This document shows, piece by piece, positions 12,793 to 18,198 of a stretch of 25,609 nt of DNA (position 1 is the stretch's first letter; each line of letters begins with the position of its first letter). A program made the translations under genes and the position numbers. The DNA is taken from IMG/VR virus record IMGVR_UViG_3300044972_000332, positions 1 to 25,609 of that record, one strand, 5' to 3'. The notes below the pieces were generated by a model. That model searched no databases. It was not told the DNA's origin and was given only the letters and a program-made list of their open reading frames with translations. This DNA is from a virus.

Positions 12793-13119
12793 TTAAAATG
12801 GAATGTCGTCGAATTCTTCTGTTGCCTGCTTGGGCGCTTTGTACTTTGGGTAAATGTAAACGTCCCACACGTCGTGGTCGATGTTCTCTTCAAAGTAATC
12901 GTTGATCAGGCCCTCGGCCTCCTCACGTGTCTTGCAGGCCTTGAGCACGTGGGGCATGGTGCCCATAGGCGCGTCGGTGTAGGGGCAGTAAGACAGGGAC
13001 TCGAAAATCACCACGTACTTACCGGCCTCGTGGTGCGCGCGCACCTCGTCCATGGTGCGTGTGATCCGGTCCCACTTGTCCATTTTGCCCTGCTCGTATG
13101 CTGATTGGTGTGCGTTCAT
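12793..13119 (-). CDS. Hypothetical protein, 108 residues
   Basis: The ATG shares one base with the preceding stop (TAATG). The protein starts with a helix (MNAHQSAYEQGKMDKWDRITRTMDEVRAHHE), then a strand and loop (GKYVVIFESLSYCPYTDAPM), a helix with CKTREEAEGLINDYFEENID, and an end (KQATEEFDDIPF) that resembles the acidic D-D-I-P-F tail of single-stranded DNA-binding proteins. That tail can dock partners of host SSB-binding factors, so mimicry is conceivable, but the body is not an OB fold by eye. Confidence 0.72.
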   Translation of the reverse strand: MNAHQSAYEQGKMDKWDRITRTMDEVRAHHEAGKYVVIFESLSYCPYTDAPMGTMPHVLKACKTREEAEGLINDYFEENIDHDVWDVYIYPKYKAPKQATEEFDDIPF

Positions 13120-13313
13120 TATTTTGCCCCTTGTGCTTGGTTGAATCGTTTGAATGCGTCATAGCGCAGGACTGCGTTTAGGTAATTGAAGTAGGTCTCG
13201 TGGCCACCGGCCTCCCACTCGTCCGAGGCCTTGCACTGCTCTTCGTACGATGGGAATTCCATCGTGGTGAACTGGCCTGCTCTGTCAATGATGTACAGTG
13301 GAAACTTTCTCAT
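13119..13313 (-). CDS. Hypothetical protein, 64 residues
   Basis: The start is ATGA-coupled to the preceding gene and has no good RBS of its own. The protein (MRKFPLYIIDRAGQFTTMEF, then PSYEEQCKASDEWEAGGHETYFNYLNAVLRYDAF) appears to be a short beta hairpin followed by two helices. No family is recognised. Confidence 0.7.
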   Translation of the reverse strand: MRKFPLYIIDRAGQFTTMEFPSYEEQCKASDEWEAGGHETYFNYLNAVLRYDAFKRFNQAQGAK

Positions 13314-13585
13314 GGTAAGTGTCTTTCATATTGTTGTGCAAAACCCAAAACGTGGGCATTCAATCTTTCTTGGTTGGTCAACTCAGCAAACAACTCGTGT
13401 TTGATCAGGCCCTCGCGCACTTTAGGCGCCAAGGTCCAAATGACGAACTTGTAGTCTCCGTTGAAGTATTCAACGGCCACACAGACACCATGCGCACTGC
13501 ACTTGGTATCGTCCAAGGCCTTGTAGGCCATCTTTTTGTAGTAAATGAAACCTCCGACGTCGTCGGTGTATGGTCGTGCTGTCAT
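13310..13585 (-). CDS. Hypothetical protein, 91 residues, own leader repeat
   Basis: AGGAG lies seven bases before ATG 13585, with leader copy 2 just upstream. The protein has a beta-rich front (RPYTDDVGGFIYYKKMAYKA, then SAHGVCVAVEYFNGDYKFVIWTL) and a helical back (KVREGLIKHELFAELTNQERLNAHVLGFAQQYE). It looks globular. No function is known. Longer versions of this frame run through the repeat and are not supported. Confidence 0.75.
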   Translation of the reverse strand: MTARPYTDDVGGFIYYKKMAYKALDDTKCSAHGVCVAVEYFNGDYKFVIWTLAPKVREGLIKHELFAELTNQERLNAHVLGFAQQYERHLP

Positions 13586-13606
13586 GGTGTGCTCCTGTGT
13601 TGTTGA

Positions 13607-13634
13607 TACTACTATGGTCAATTGGGGGTGAATT
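13607..13634 (-). promoter_or_regulatory. Leader/promoter-like repeat, copy 2
   Basis: The copy has the same core and downstream ATAGTAGTATCA as copy 1, 22 bases upstream of ATG 13585. The stop of the 77-residue gene lies at its edge, so it fills the whole gap between the two genes. No hairpin accompanies it. Confidence 0.75.
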
Positions 13635-13866
13635 AAACTCGTTTGATCCGGACAAATGGTAGGGTTATCCACGTGGAATAATCTGTGCCTGTCTCTTCGC
13701 TGTATGGGTAGACGTTGATCGTGTACCACCCGTTGTTGCGCTCTCCGTCGTGGATATTAAAATCGTGGTCGGACGTGCCAAACCAACAATCTTTGTCGCG
13801 TGTGATCTCGTTTTTGTGCGCCTTGATCAATAGGTCTGCAATAATTTGCAAGTCTTCTTTTTTCAT
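13633..13866 (-). CDS. Hypothetical protein, 77 residues
   Basis: AGGAG precedes ATG 13866 by nine bases. The first 20 residues are a helix (MKKEDLQIIADLLIKAHKNE). The rest is a beta-rich aromatic domain (WFGTSDHDFNIHDGERNNGW, YTINVYPYSEE, WITLPFVRIKRV). It is reminiscent of small phage immune-evasion or adaptor proteins by size only. No family is recognised. The upstream leader contains GGGCACAAACA (13879-13889, minus strand), a word also found upstream of two plus-strand genes. Confidence 0.73.
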   Translation of the reverse strand: MKKEDLQIIADLLIKAHKNEITRDKDCWFGTSDHDFNIHDGERNNGWYTINVYPYSEETGTDYSTWITLPFVRIKRV

Positions 13867-13893
13867 GGTATGTGCTCCTGTTTGTGCCCACAG

Positions 13894-13992
13894 TTACATG
13901 GGCGCGTCTTCGTGATTGTCAGGGTTAAACTTGGGCACGTTGGCGCCCTTGTCCAGTGGGTTTGGAAATGGGGGAAATGGCCAGTTTGTCAT
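13894..13992 (-). CDS. Tiny proline-rich protein, 32 residues
   Basis: ATG 13992 forms ATGA with the stop of the 31-residue membrane protein. The product begins MTNWPFPPFPNPLDKGANVP and ends KFNPDNHEDAPM. Six prolines in 20 residues and W/F spacing suggest an extended peptide. Translation rests only on stop-start coupling, so this is less certain than its neighbours. Confidence 0.5.
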   Translation of the reverse strand: MTNWPFPPFPNPLDKGANVPKFNPDNHEDAPM

Positions 13993-14084
13993 GGTTTCAT
14001 TACGTAAAGAAAATAATAAAACAGCGGGCCACCGATTAGGACGGCCATTATCAGGGCCTCGATAAACTCTCTAAGGTATTTCAT
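13989..14084 (-). CDS. Single-pass membrane peptide, 31 residues
   Basis: ATG 14084 makes ATGA with the stop of the 62-residue gene. The product begins MKYLREFIEALIMAVLIGGP and ends LFYYFLYVMKP: a short charged head followed by one hydrophobic helix. Small single-helix proteins of this type are common in phages, but this one cannot be assigned. The much longer frame open above it is an artefact of reading through the upstream gene and repeat. Confidence 0.65.
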   Translation of the reverse strand: MKYLREFIEALIMAVLIGGPLFYYFLYVMKP

Positions 14085-14269
14085 GCTTGAAAAGCCTCTT
14101 TGATTTTCCTGTACTCGTGTAGTGCAATGTTCAGGTCGTTGTTGGTATCTGTGCGCTCTTCGCGTGTCAGATCGTCGCTGTGCTCTTCGGCCAAGAACTT
14201 GGCCATTGTGTACAGCAGGTTGACGTTTAGGTCGCGCCACTGTTTTTCTGTGATTGTGATTGTCTTCAT
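14081..14269 (-). CDS. Hypothetical helical protein, 62 residues, own leader repeat
   Basis: AGGAG stands seven bases before ATG 14269, with leader copy 3 directly upstream. The protein (MKTITITEKQWRDLNVNLLY, TMAKFLAEEHSDDLTREERT, NNDLNIALHEYRKIKEAFQA) is a beta strand followed by two or three helices. No family is recognised. It heads a short coupled run with the 31- and 32-residue peptides. Confidence 0.75.
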   Translation of the reverse strand: MKTITITEKQWRDLNVNLLYTMAKFLAEEHSDDLTREERTDTNNDLNIALHEYRKIKEAFQA

Positions 14270-14285
14270 TGTTTTCTCCTGTTGA

Positions 14286-14313
14286 TACTACTATGGTCAA
14301 TTGGGGGTGAATT
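14286..14313 (-). promoter_or_regulatory. Leader/promoter-like repeat, copy 3
   Basis: The core and ATAGTAGTATCA extension are identical to copy 2. It lies 17 bases before ATG 14269, and the TAA of the 77-residue gene falls in its first bases. No hairpin accompanies it. Confidence 0.75.
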
Positions 14314-14545
14314 AGTCCTGCAGGACCCGCAGGTCCGGTGTGAGACGCACTCGGTTTCCCAACTCGTCCCATCCCTGTGCGATCGCGTCGGTGGCCTTGC
14401 GGATCTGCGCGACCTTGTTTGTCCTGATCAACTCATGGCCTGTTGGCAGGACCATGGATATGTTGCTGATCCCGTTGGTGCGCGCTGTGGCCACAAAATC
14501 CATTGCGACCATGTGCTGTGTGCGTGTCAGTTTGGTGTAGGTCAT
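14312..14545 (-). CDS. Hypothetical protein, 77 residues
   Basis: ATG 14545 has AAGGAG six bases upstream and also forms ATGA with the preceding gene. The protein (MTYTKLTRTQHMVAMDFVAT, ARTNGISNISMVLPTGHELI, RTNKVAQIRKATDAIAQGWD) looks like a small alpha-beta domain with a basic middle and an Arg/Leu-rich end. No function is known. Confidence 0.75.
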   Translation of the reverse strand: MTYTKLTRTQHMVAMDFVATARTNGISNISMVLPTGHELIRTNKVAQIRKATDAIAQGWDELGNRVRLTPDLRVLQD

Positions 14546-14808
14546 GTTGTGCTCCTTAACTGTTTGATGAATTTGACTAGGCCGGCCTTGTTGGGCTCGA
14601 CGCATGGGGCCTGTATGTATTTGCCTGCGTAATTACTGCCGGACCACTTGTCGTCGTGCTCGAAAACAAAATCGTCGTATCCCAATGCGTTGCGAATGCC
14701 AACTGCACTGGTGTTGAATCGGTCCATCAGGTCCGACACAAAAATGCGTCGGCCTGTTGCGATGTATTGGTCGAGCACGTAGGCCCTGATCGCGTCTGCG
14801 TTTTTCAC
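14542..14808 (-). CDS. Putative winged-helix or HTH protein, 88 residues
   Basis: I start at GTG 14808, which overlaps the preceding TGA (GTGA); a second GTG 12 bases further up is less likely because it lies inside that gene. Residues ~4-45 (ADAIRAYVLDQYIATGRRIF, VSDLMDRFNTSAVGIRNALG) read like a helix-turn-helix: a helix, then V-S-D-L-x-x-x-F as the second helix and S-A-V-G-I-R-N-A-L as recognition helix. A wing-like beta region follows. A DNA-binding regulator is plausible from this pattern. Confidence 0.68.
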   Translation of the reverse strand: MKNADAIRAYVLDQYIATGRRIFVSDLMDRFNTSAVGIRNALGYDDFVFEHDDKWSGSNYAGKYIQAPCVEPNKAGLVKFIKQLRSTT

Positions 14809-14963
14809 GACGCCACCCACTCTTCGTAGGTTTTGAGGGGCGCTCCCTCGCGTGTAATGTCGCCACCTTTGCCGTCGTCAGCACAGGCCAAGTAGATTTG
14901 ATACTCTTGGTCGTTGGTGCCTCGGGCCTGCGTTTGCCAGTCCTGTGTGTACTCTAATTGCAT
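14805..14963 (-). CDS. Small hypothetical protein, 52 residues
   Basis: AGGAG lies seven bases before ATG 14963, with leader copy 4 upstream. The product is MQLEYTQDWQTQARGTNDQE followed by YQIYLACADDGKGGDITREG and APLKTYEEWVAS. It fits a compact alpha-beta mini-domain in which strands alternate with D/G turns and end in (T/S)-Y-E-E-W. It is GTGA-coupled to the putative HTH gene downstream. Confidence 0.72.
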   Translation of the reverse strand: MQLEYTQDWQTQARGTNDQEYQIYLACADDGKGGDITREGAPLKTYEEWVAS

Positions 14964-14979
14964 GGTTTGCTCCTGTTGA

Positions 14980-15044
14980 TACTACTATGGTCAATTGGGG
15001 GTGAATTGATCTGCAATGGCCTGCACGCAGGCCATCACGCATCA
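14980..15044 (-). repeat. Leader repeat copy 4 with hairpin
   Basis: The segment has two parts. The minus-strand transcript first meets the hairpin (dyad 15016-15035, ATGGCCTGCACGCAGGCCAT on the plus strand, 8 bp stem and 4-nt loop), which begins at the stop of the peptidase-like gene. Then comes the leader core (14980-15007) in front of the RBS of the 52-residue gene. There is no U-tract after the stem, so it is not a standard intrinsic terminator. Processing, 3' end protection or partial termination are possible. Confidence 0.8.
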
Positions 15045-15422
15045 TTTTGCCGGCACGTAATAACCCTGCACTCGCGTGCGTGGTCCGCATTTGGCCATGT
15101 CCAACTGTGTGCCGTTGATCAGGGCAAACACATGGCCGGTTTTGTTGATCACTAGGCGCTCATGCTTGGCCCCGTCTTCGCGCATAAACTGCGCCAGTGT
15201 GGGCCTGTCGTTGCGCTTGATGTATGTCAGGCCCTTGCTTGCGTAAGCCCTGACCACGTCACCACGTGGCACGCCACGTCGATTTTTACGGCCGAATGAG
15301 GCCATGATCGCGTGCGCCTCACTGTATGGCATGTCGACCACGTGGGCCAATGCGCGCACTGTGCAATCACGCGCCTCTGTCACGTGCCGGCCGTCCGGCA
15401 CTGTCTTTTTGAATTTAACCAT
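15042..15422 (-). CDS. Predicted papain-like cysteine peptidase, 126 residues
   Basis: AAGGAG is seven bases before ATG 15422. The motif RDCTVRALAHVVDMPYSEAH (Cys20) followed much later by NKTGHVFALINGTQLDMAK (His about 96) matches a phage family with N-D-C-T-V-R-A-L and S-G-H-x-x-A-x-x-x-G, predicted to have a papain/C39-like fold with a Cys-His pair. Between them is a basic stretch (GRKNRRGVPRGDV) and PTLAQFMRE. Cleavage has not been shown for this family to my knowledge, so peptidase activity is an inference. Its stop is the first codon of the hairpin repeat. Confidence 0.78.
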   Translation of the reverse strand: MVKFKKTVPDGRHVTEARDCTVRALAHVVDMPYSEAHAIMASFGRKNRRGVPRGDVVRAYASKGLTYIKRNDRPTLAQFMREDGAKHERLVINKTGHVFALINGTQLDMAKCGPRTRVQGYYVPAK

Positions 15423-15432
15423 GGTGTGCTCC

Positions 15433-15645
15433 TTAGTTTGTAAAAAATCCGTCGATGCGGTAAATGTGGCCGTCGGTGCCTTGCAACAGGGCCTCTAATT
15501 CTGCCTTGTGGGCGCTGTCCATTTTGAATGTCAACGTTTCCCATTTGCGTGTCTGCGCATTCCAGTTAATGGCCACACCATACTCACGTGGGTAAAAATG
15601 GCTTTTTGAATGCATGCGACGTTGAAATGCGTATAACTTATCCAT
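15433..15645 (-). CDS. Hypothetical protein, 70 residues, own leader repeat
   Basis: AGGAG precedes ATG 15645 by nine bases. The protein is basic at the front (MDKLYAFQRRMHSKSHFYPR), then has a strand pair around WNAQTRKWETLTFKM and a helix (HKAELEALLQG). No family is recognised. It lies in a repeat-bounded cassette with the peptidase-like gene downstream. Confidence 0.73.
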   Translation of the reverse strand: MDKLYAFQRRMHSKSHFYPREYGVAINWNAQTRKWETLTFKMDSAHKAELEALLQGTDGHIYRIDGFFTN

Positions 15646-15671
15646 GGTGTTTTCTCCTGTTTTGTTGCTGA

Positions 15672-15736
15672 TACTACTATGGTCAATTGGGGGTGAATTG
15701 ATCTGCAATGGCCTGCACGCAGGCCATCACGCATCA
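15672..15736 (-). repeat. Leader repeat copy 5 with hairpin
   Basis: The 65 bp segment matches copy 4 throughout (leader 15672-15699, hairpin dyad 15708-15727). It separates the Cys-rich protein gene from the 70-residue gene and leaves only one base before the TAA of the former. The identity with copy 4 is long enough to allow homologous recombination between the two. Confidence 0.8.
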
Positions 15737-15737
15737 A

Positions 15738-16481
15738 TTATGCTGTCGCGCGCTGTTCTGTGAAACGTCGTGCCTTGTTGCCATGCACAATGATCACAGG
15801 GCTTGCGCCAGTGGATTTGGTCGTGCCGTTGCACGCGCCACACGTATCACACAGTTTGCGCTTACCGGCCTCTTCACTGGCAGGGCACACGAATTCGCGC
15901 TCCTGCAGGGCCTCGGTGGCCAAGCGAATGCGAAAGTAACGCAGGCCACTGGCGCGTGCCTGTTGGGCCTCTTCTACTGTGTCTACACTGGCCATGGTCA
16001 ATTGTGCAATGTCTGCGCGATGGTCCATTGGCAGGGCCTCGTTGGCCCATTGGTGTGTGTACCCTGTACGGCCGACGGCCTGTGCTGTCAGGGCCTGCCA
16101 TACGTTGGCCGGCACAGCGGCAGGGTCACCATACGTGCCTAGACGCACCATGCGTCCGGCCACCATGGTGCCCACGTCGGCCGGTGTGGCGTCGGGGTAT
16201 TTGCCGGCCTGCATGGTTTTGAAAACCACTGTAGGACCTTGGGCCACGACCACGTAGCACGCGCCACCTAAAAAGGGCCGGTGTTTGCAATTGCCACAAA
16301 TGGCGCTGTCCGCACCAGTTTGGACGGCCAAGGTCGGGCGCATGTCGTCGCGCAGGATATAGGTCTGCACCATATTGCCTGTCTTGCGATTACTGGACCC
16401 AAGCAGGGCAATGGCCACAATTGGTGTGCCGTCCAATAATGAGGGTCCGCGGTATATAACGTATCCGGTGGGTTTTTTCAT
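15738..16481 (-). CDS. Cys-rich conserved phage protein (DUF7227-like), 247 residues
   Basis: ATG 16481 has AGGAG seven bases upstream. The protein starts MKKPTGYVIYRGPSLLDGTP and carries CGNCKHRPFLGGACYV, then FAGR-like VAGRMVRLGTYGDPAAVP, TGYTHQWANEALPM, and near the end CPASEEAGKRKLCDTCGACN. This is a widespread phage family (DUF7227 as far as I recall) with two Cys clusters that probably bind metal. R-(I/L)-G-(S/T)-Y-G-D-P and T-G-Y-T-H-Q-W are its best conserved blocks. The role is not known; a resemblance to replication-protein-like Cys clusters has no test here. It is the largest gene of the cassette region. Confidence 0.85.
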   Translation of the reverse strand: MKKPTGYVIYRGPSLLDGTPIVAIALLGSSNRKTGNMVQTYILRDDMRPTLAVQTGADSAICGNCKHRPFLGGACYVVVAQGPTVVFKTMQAGKYPDATPADVGTMVAGRMVRLGTYGDPAAVPANVWQALTAQAVGRTGYTHQWANEALPMDHRADIAQLTMASVDTVEEAQQARASGLRYFRIRLATEALQEREFVCPASEEAGKRKLCDTCGACNGTTKSTGASPVIIVHGNKARRFTEQRATA

Positions 16482-16504
16482 GGTGTGCTCCTGTTGTTGA
16501 AAAT

Positions 16505-16541
16505 AATCTGCAATGGCCTGCACGCAGGCCATCACGCATTA
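16505..16541 (-). repeat. Hairpin repeat without leader core
   Basis: The hairpin (dyad 16513-16532) is the same as in copy 4, beginning at the TAA of the 88-residue gene. The AATTCACCCCCAATTGACC core is missing. Instead a short A-rich stretch leads to the RBS of the Cys-rich gene. This cassette may therefore depend on transcription from the copy upstream. Confidence 0.8.
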
Positions 16542-16805
16542 TTTGTAGGTCACGTAATAGGTTACGCGTCCGTTTTTCTCGTCGCCTACGTAATGCAGGT
16601 CGTCTTCATTGGCCGGCATCCACCATTGGTCACCGCGCTTTTTAGCGTAGGACATGATCGCGCCACGCACCAAACTAGGTGCGCCATGGTCCAAGGGTAT
16701 AGCCTCGGCCTTGTCGTTCAGGTCCATGCGCTGAACAAGAAAATACGACGATTTGGTGTTTGTCGCGGGTTTGAATGTCACTTTAAACAATGTTGCAATT
16801 GCCAT
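16539..16805 (-). CDS. Hypothetical protein, 88 residues
   Basis: AAGGAGG stands five bases before ATG 16805, with leader copy 6 above it. The protein (MAIATLFKVTFKPATNTKSS, YFLVQRMDLNDKAEAIPLDH, GAPSLVRGAIMSYAKKRGDQWWMP and a beta-rich tail NGRVTYYVTYK) has the look of a small beta domain with one helix. No family is recognised. Confidence 0.73.
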   Translation of the reverse strand: MAIATLFKVTFKPATNTKSSYFLVQRMDLNDKAEAIPLDHGAPSLVRGAIMSYAKKRGDQWWMPANEDDLHYVGDEKNGRVTYYVTYK

Positions 16806-16828
16806 GATGGCCTCCTTTTGGTTACTGA

Positions 16829-16893
16829 TACTACTATGGTCAATTGGGGGTCAATTGATCTGCAATGGCCTGCACGCAGGCCATCACGCATCA
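16829..16893 (-). repeat. Leader repeat copy 6 with hairpin
   Basis: The copy differs from copies 4 and 5 by one base in the core, which makes both half-sites AATTGACC and so a perfect direct repeat 11 bp apart. The hairpin dyad is at 16865-16884. The TGA of the 99-residue gene is the first codon of the repeat. Confidence 0.8.
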
Positions 16894-17190
16894 ATCAGTT
16901 TGGGTATCGGCCTGATAGGCCTCGTCCCATGCGTCCATGAAAGGGTTCACTGACCAGTCCATCATGGTTTCTTCGGGTTCGAGGCCGTAGGCGCTGACCT
17001 TGGCCCAACCGACCACGTTGTCGTCGCTATCACGCACGCGCAGGTCGGCCTCTTCTACTGACTTAACTGCGTCCATGATGGCCTTGAGGCTTGTGGATCG
17101 TTTGACCTGCCACTCTTCACCATCGAACACTGAAATGGTGCATTGTTTGGCTAATGAATACTTGATAAAGTGAATGTATGCTGTTTGCAT
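16891..17190 (-). CDS. Acidic hypothetical protein, 99 residues
   Basis: AGGAG is seven bases before ATG 17190. The N-terminal half is mixed (MQTAYIHFIKYSLAKQCTIS, VFDGEEWQVKRS) and the C-terminal half is acidic (SVEEADLRVRDSDDNVVGWA, EPEETMMDWSVNPFMDAWDE). Small acidic early proteins are often anti-defence or host-takeover factors, but nothing beyond charge supports that here. Confidence 0.73.
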   Translation of the reverse strand: MQTAYIHFIKYSLAKQCTISVFDGEEWQVKRSTSLKAIMDAVKSVEEADLRVRDSDDNVVGWAKVSAYGLEPEETMMDWSVNPFMDAWDEAYQADTQTD

Positions 17191-17218
17191 GGTTTGCTCC
17201 TGTTGGTTGGTAACACTG

Positions 17219-17278
17219 ATATGGTCAATTGGGGGTCAATTGATCTGCAATGACCTGCACGCAGGCCATCACGCATCG
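17219..17278 (-). repeat. Leader repeat copy 7 with hairpin, diverged
   Basis: Both half-sites are AATTGACC as in copy 6, but six bases after the core are missing, so the ATAGTAGTA extension is replaced by ATATCAGTG. The hairpin (17250-17269) has one base change that turns a G-C pair into G-U in the minus-strand RNA, so the stem is kept. This is weak support for selection on the RNA structure. Confidence 0.75.
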
Positions 17279-17279
17279 A

Positions 17280-17597
17280 TTAAACCTTGTCGAAAATTGC
17301 GCAATCACTGAAATTGCCCAGAATGCGCGTTTTGTACTGTTCACCATTGATCAGGACAATGTCGCCATTTTCCAATGGTTTCATGCTGTTCAACCGGTCG
17401 CGGTGGGCAATGTCTGCCTCGCTGTAATGGCCCTGTAAACAGGCCGAATGTTGCAGGGCCCAATAGATGCCGTCGCCTGTTGTCTTGTAGTCCTTATACA
17501 AGCTTGCTTCGCTGTATATGCCACGTGTGCGTGGCAGGTTAATTGTGAACACGTTGTCGCGGTCCATTGTGTGCTGTGCTTCGTTGATAGTTTGCAT
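17280..17597 (-). CDS. First gene of the minus arm, hypothetical, 105 residues
   Basis: AAAGGAG lies seven bases before ATG 17597. The protein (MQTINEAQHTMDRDNVFTIN, LPRTRGIYSEASLYKDYKTT, then HSACLQGHYSEADIAHRDRL and PLENGDIVLINGEQYKTRIL) ends in a beta-rich segment. It is the gene nearest to the divergent hub and probably the earliest expressed. No family is recognised. Confidence 0.73.
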   Translation of the reverse strand: MQTINEAQHTMDRDNVFTINLPRTRGIYSEASLYKDYKTTGDGIYWALQHSACLQGHYSEADIAHRDRLNSMKPLENGDIVLINGEQYKTRILGNFSDCAIFDKV

Positions 17598-17627
17598 GGT
17601 GTGCTCCTTTAGGGGTTTGGTTTACTT

Positions 17628-17656
17628 ACACTATCATGGTCAATTGGGGGTGAATT
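17628..17656 (-). promoter_or_regulatory. Leader/promoter-like repeat, copy 8 (hub-proximal)
   Basis: The core AATTCACCCCCAATTGACC is intact, but the following bases are ATGATAGTGTAAG instead of ATAGTAGTATC. This is the outermost copy and marks where leftward transcription of the minus arm most likely begins. It is 31 bases from the first ATG. Confidence 0.75.
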
Positions 17657-17753
17657 AGGATCCGCATTAGACGATCTTCTAGGGGAATCGCGTGACCTTA
17701 TATATTAGTGCAATGACGCTACACAGGCAGATCGGCCTCGCGTGCGCATTGGT

Positions 17754-17767
17754 CATATGATCATATG
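17754..17767. promoter_or_regulatory. 14 bp palindrome CATATGATCATATG
   Basis: This is a perfect dyad in an otherwise plain part of the hub, about 100 bp upstream of leader copy 8 on the minus strand and 74 bp before the first sigma-54-like site on the plus strand. It has the size of a dimeric repressor or activator site. No cognate protein is identified. Confidence 0.5.
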
Positions 17768-17820
17768 GTATGATGATTGGCCTAAATGCGAATCGTTCTC
17801 ATTGACGTTTCATGCAAATT

Positions 17821-17955
17821 GCCACGTTGGCATGCTTCTTGCTAATAGCACAATGCGTGCCACTGTGCCTTGGCATGCTTCTTGCTAATAGCACAATGCG
17901 TGCCATGCCACGTTGGCACGATACTTGCTAGCCATGCAAGATCCATGCCAGCTTG
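17821..17955 (+). repeat. 43 bp dyad array, also matching sigma-54 promoter spacing
   Basis: TGGCAT-type boxes start at 17828, 17871 and 17914, exactly 43 bp apart, and a degenerate one at 17954. Each unit is a nested dyad: outer arms TGGCA(T/C)G and its complement TGCCA, inner TGCTAATAGCA or CTTGC...GCAAG. In unit 3 the inner arms change but stay complementary. Read on the plus strand, each unit also fits the -24/-12 pattern TGGCAYG-N4-TTGCW; unit 3 (TGGCACGATACTTGCT) is a perfect match. Alternatives are protein operators, iterons of an origin, or RNA hairpins. Confidence 0.75.
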
Positions 17956-17962
17956 GCGCGCA

Positions 17963-18140
17963 TACTGTACTCGGTAGGGTATGCGCCTCGGTGGTACTGT
18001 ACTGGGTAGGGTATGCGCCTCGGTGGTACTGTACTGGGTAGGGTATGCGCCTCGGTGGTACTGTACCCCGTAGGGTATGCGACCAAGCCGGTACTATACC
18101 CCGTAGGGTATGCTACTATACCCCGTAGGGTATGAGGGGG
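17963..18140 (+). repeat. Six-unit tandem array, mostly 32 bp periods
   Basis: Units begin at 17963, 17995, 18027, 18059, 18092 and 18114, so the periods are 32, 32, 32, 33 and 22 bp. The common core is TACTRTACYCCGTAGGGTAT or the close TACTGTACTGGGTAGGGTAT. In units 4-6 the core becomes a dyad (ATACCC-CGTA-GGGTAT in units 5 and 6). The first three units are nearly identical, the last three diverge. It could be an iteron array for replication, a multi-site operator, or a set of promoters. Spacers are absent, so it is not CRISPR. Confidence 0.85.
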
Positions 18141-18198
18141 CGTTGTTTTTTAGCGACACCCCATTTAGGGTCCCATCCGACACCCCGGGCGGGGGGCC

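Noticed and set aside
15738-16142. Plus-strand frames opposite the Cys-rich protein gene
   Set aside because: These are antisense shadows with Trp/Arg/Cys-rich, low-likelihood translations, while the minus frame matches a known phage family.
15008-17278. Intrinsic terminators at the five hairpins
   Set aside because: The stems are good, but no U-tract follows on the minus strand. A leader core or an A-rich stretch follows directly instead.
17657-17820. Gene or RNA in the hub next to leader copy 8
   Set aside because: No start with an RBS, no tRNA-like fold and no repeat were seen, apart from the 14 bp palindrome at 17754-17767.
17963-18140. CRISPR array
   Set aside because: Repeats are contiguous at 32 bp or less with no unique spacers between identical repeats, and there are no cas genes.
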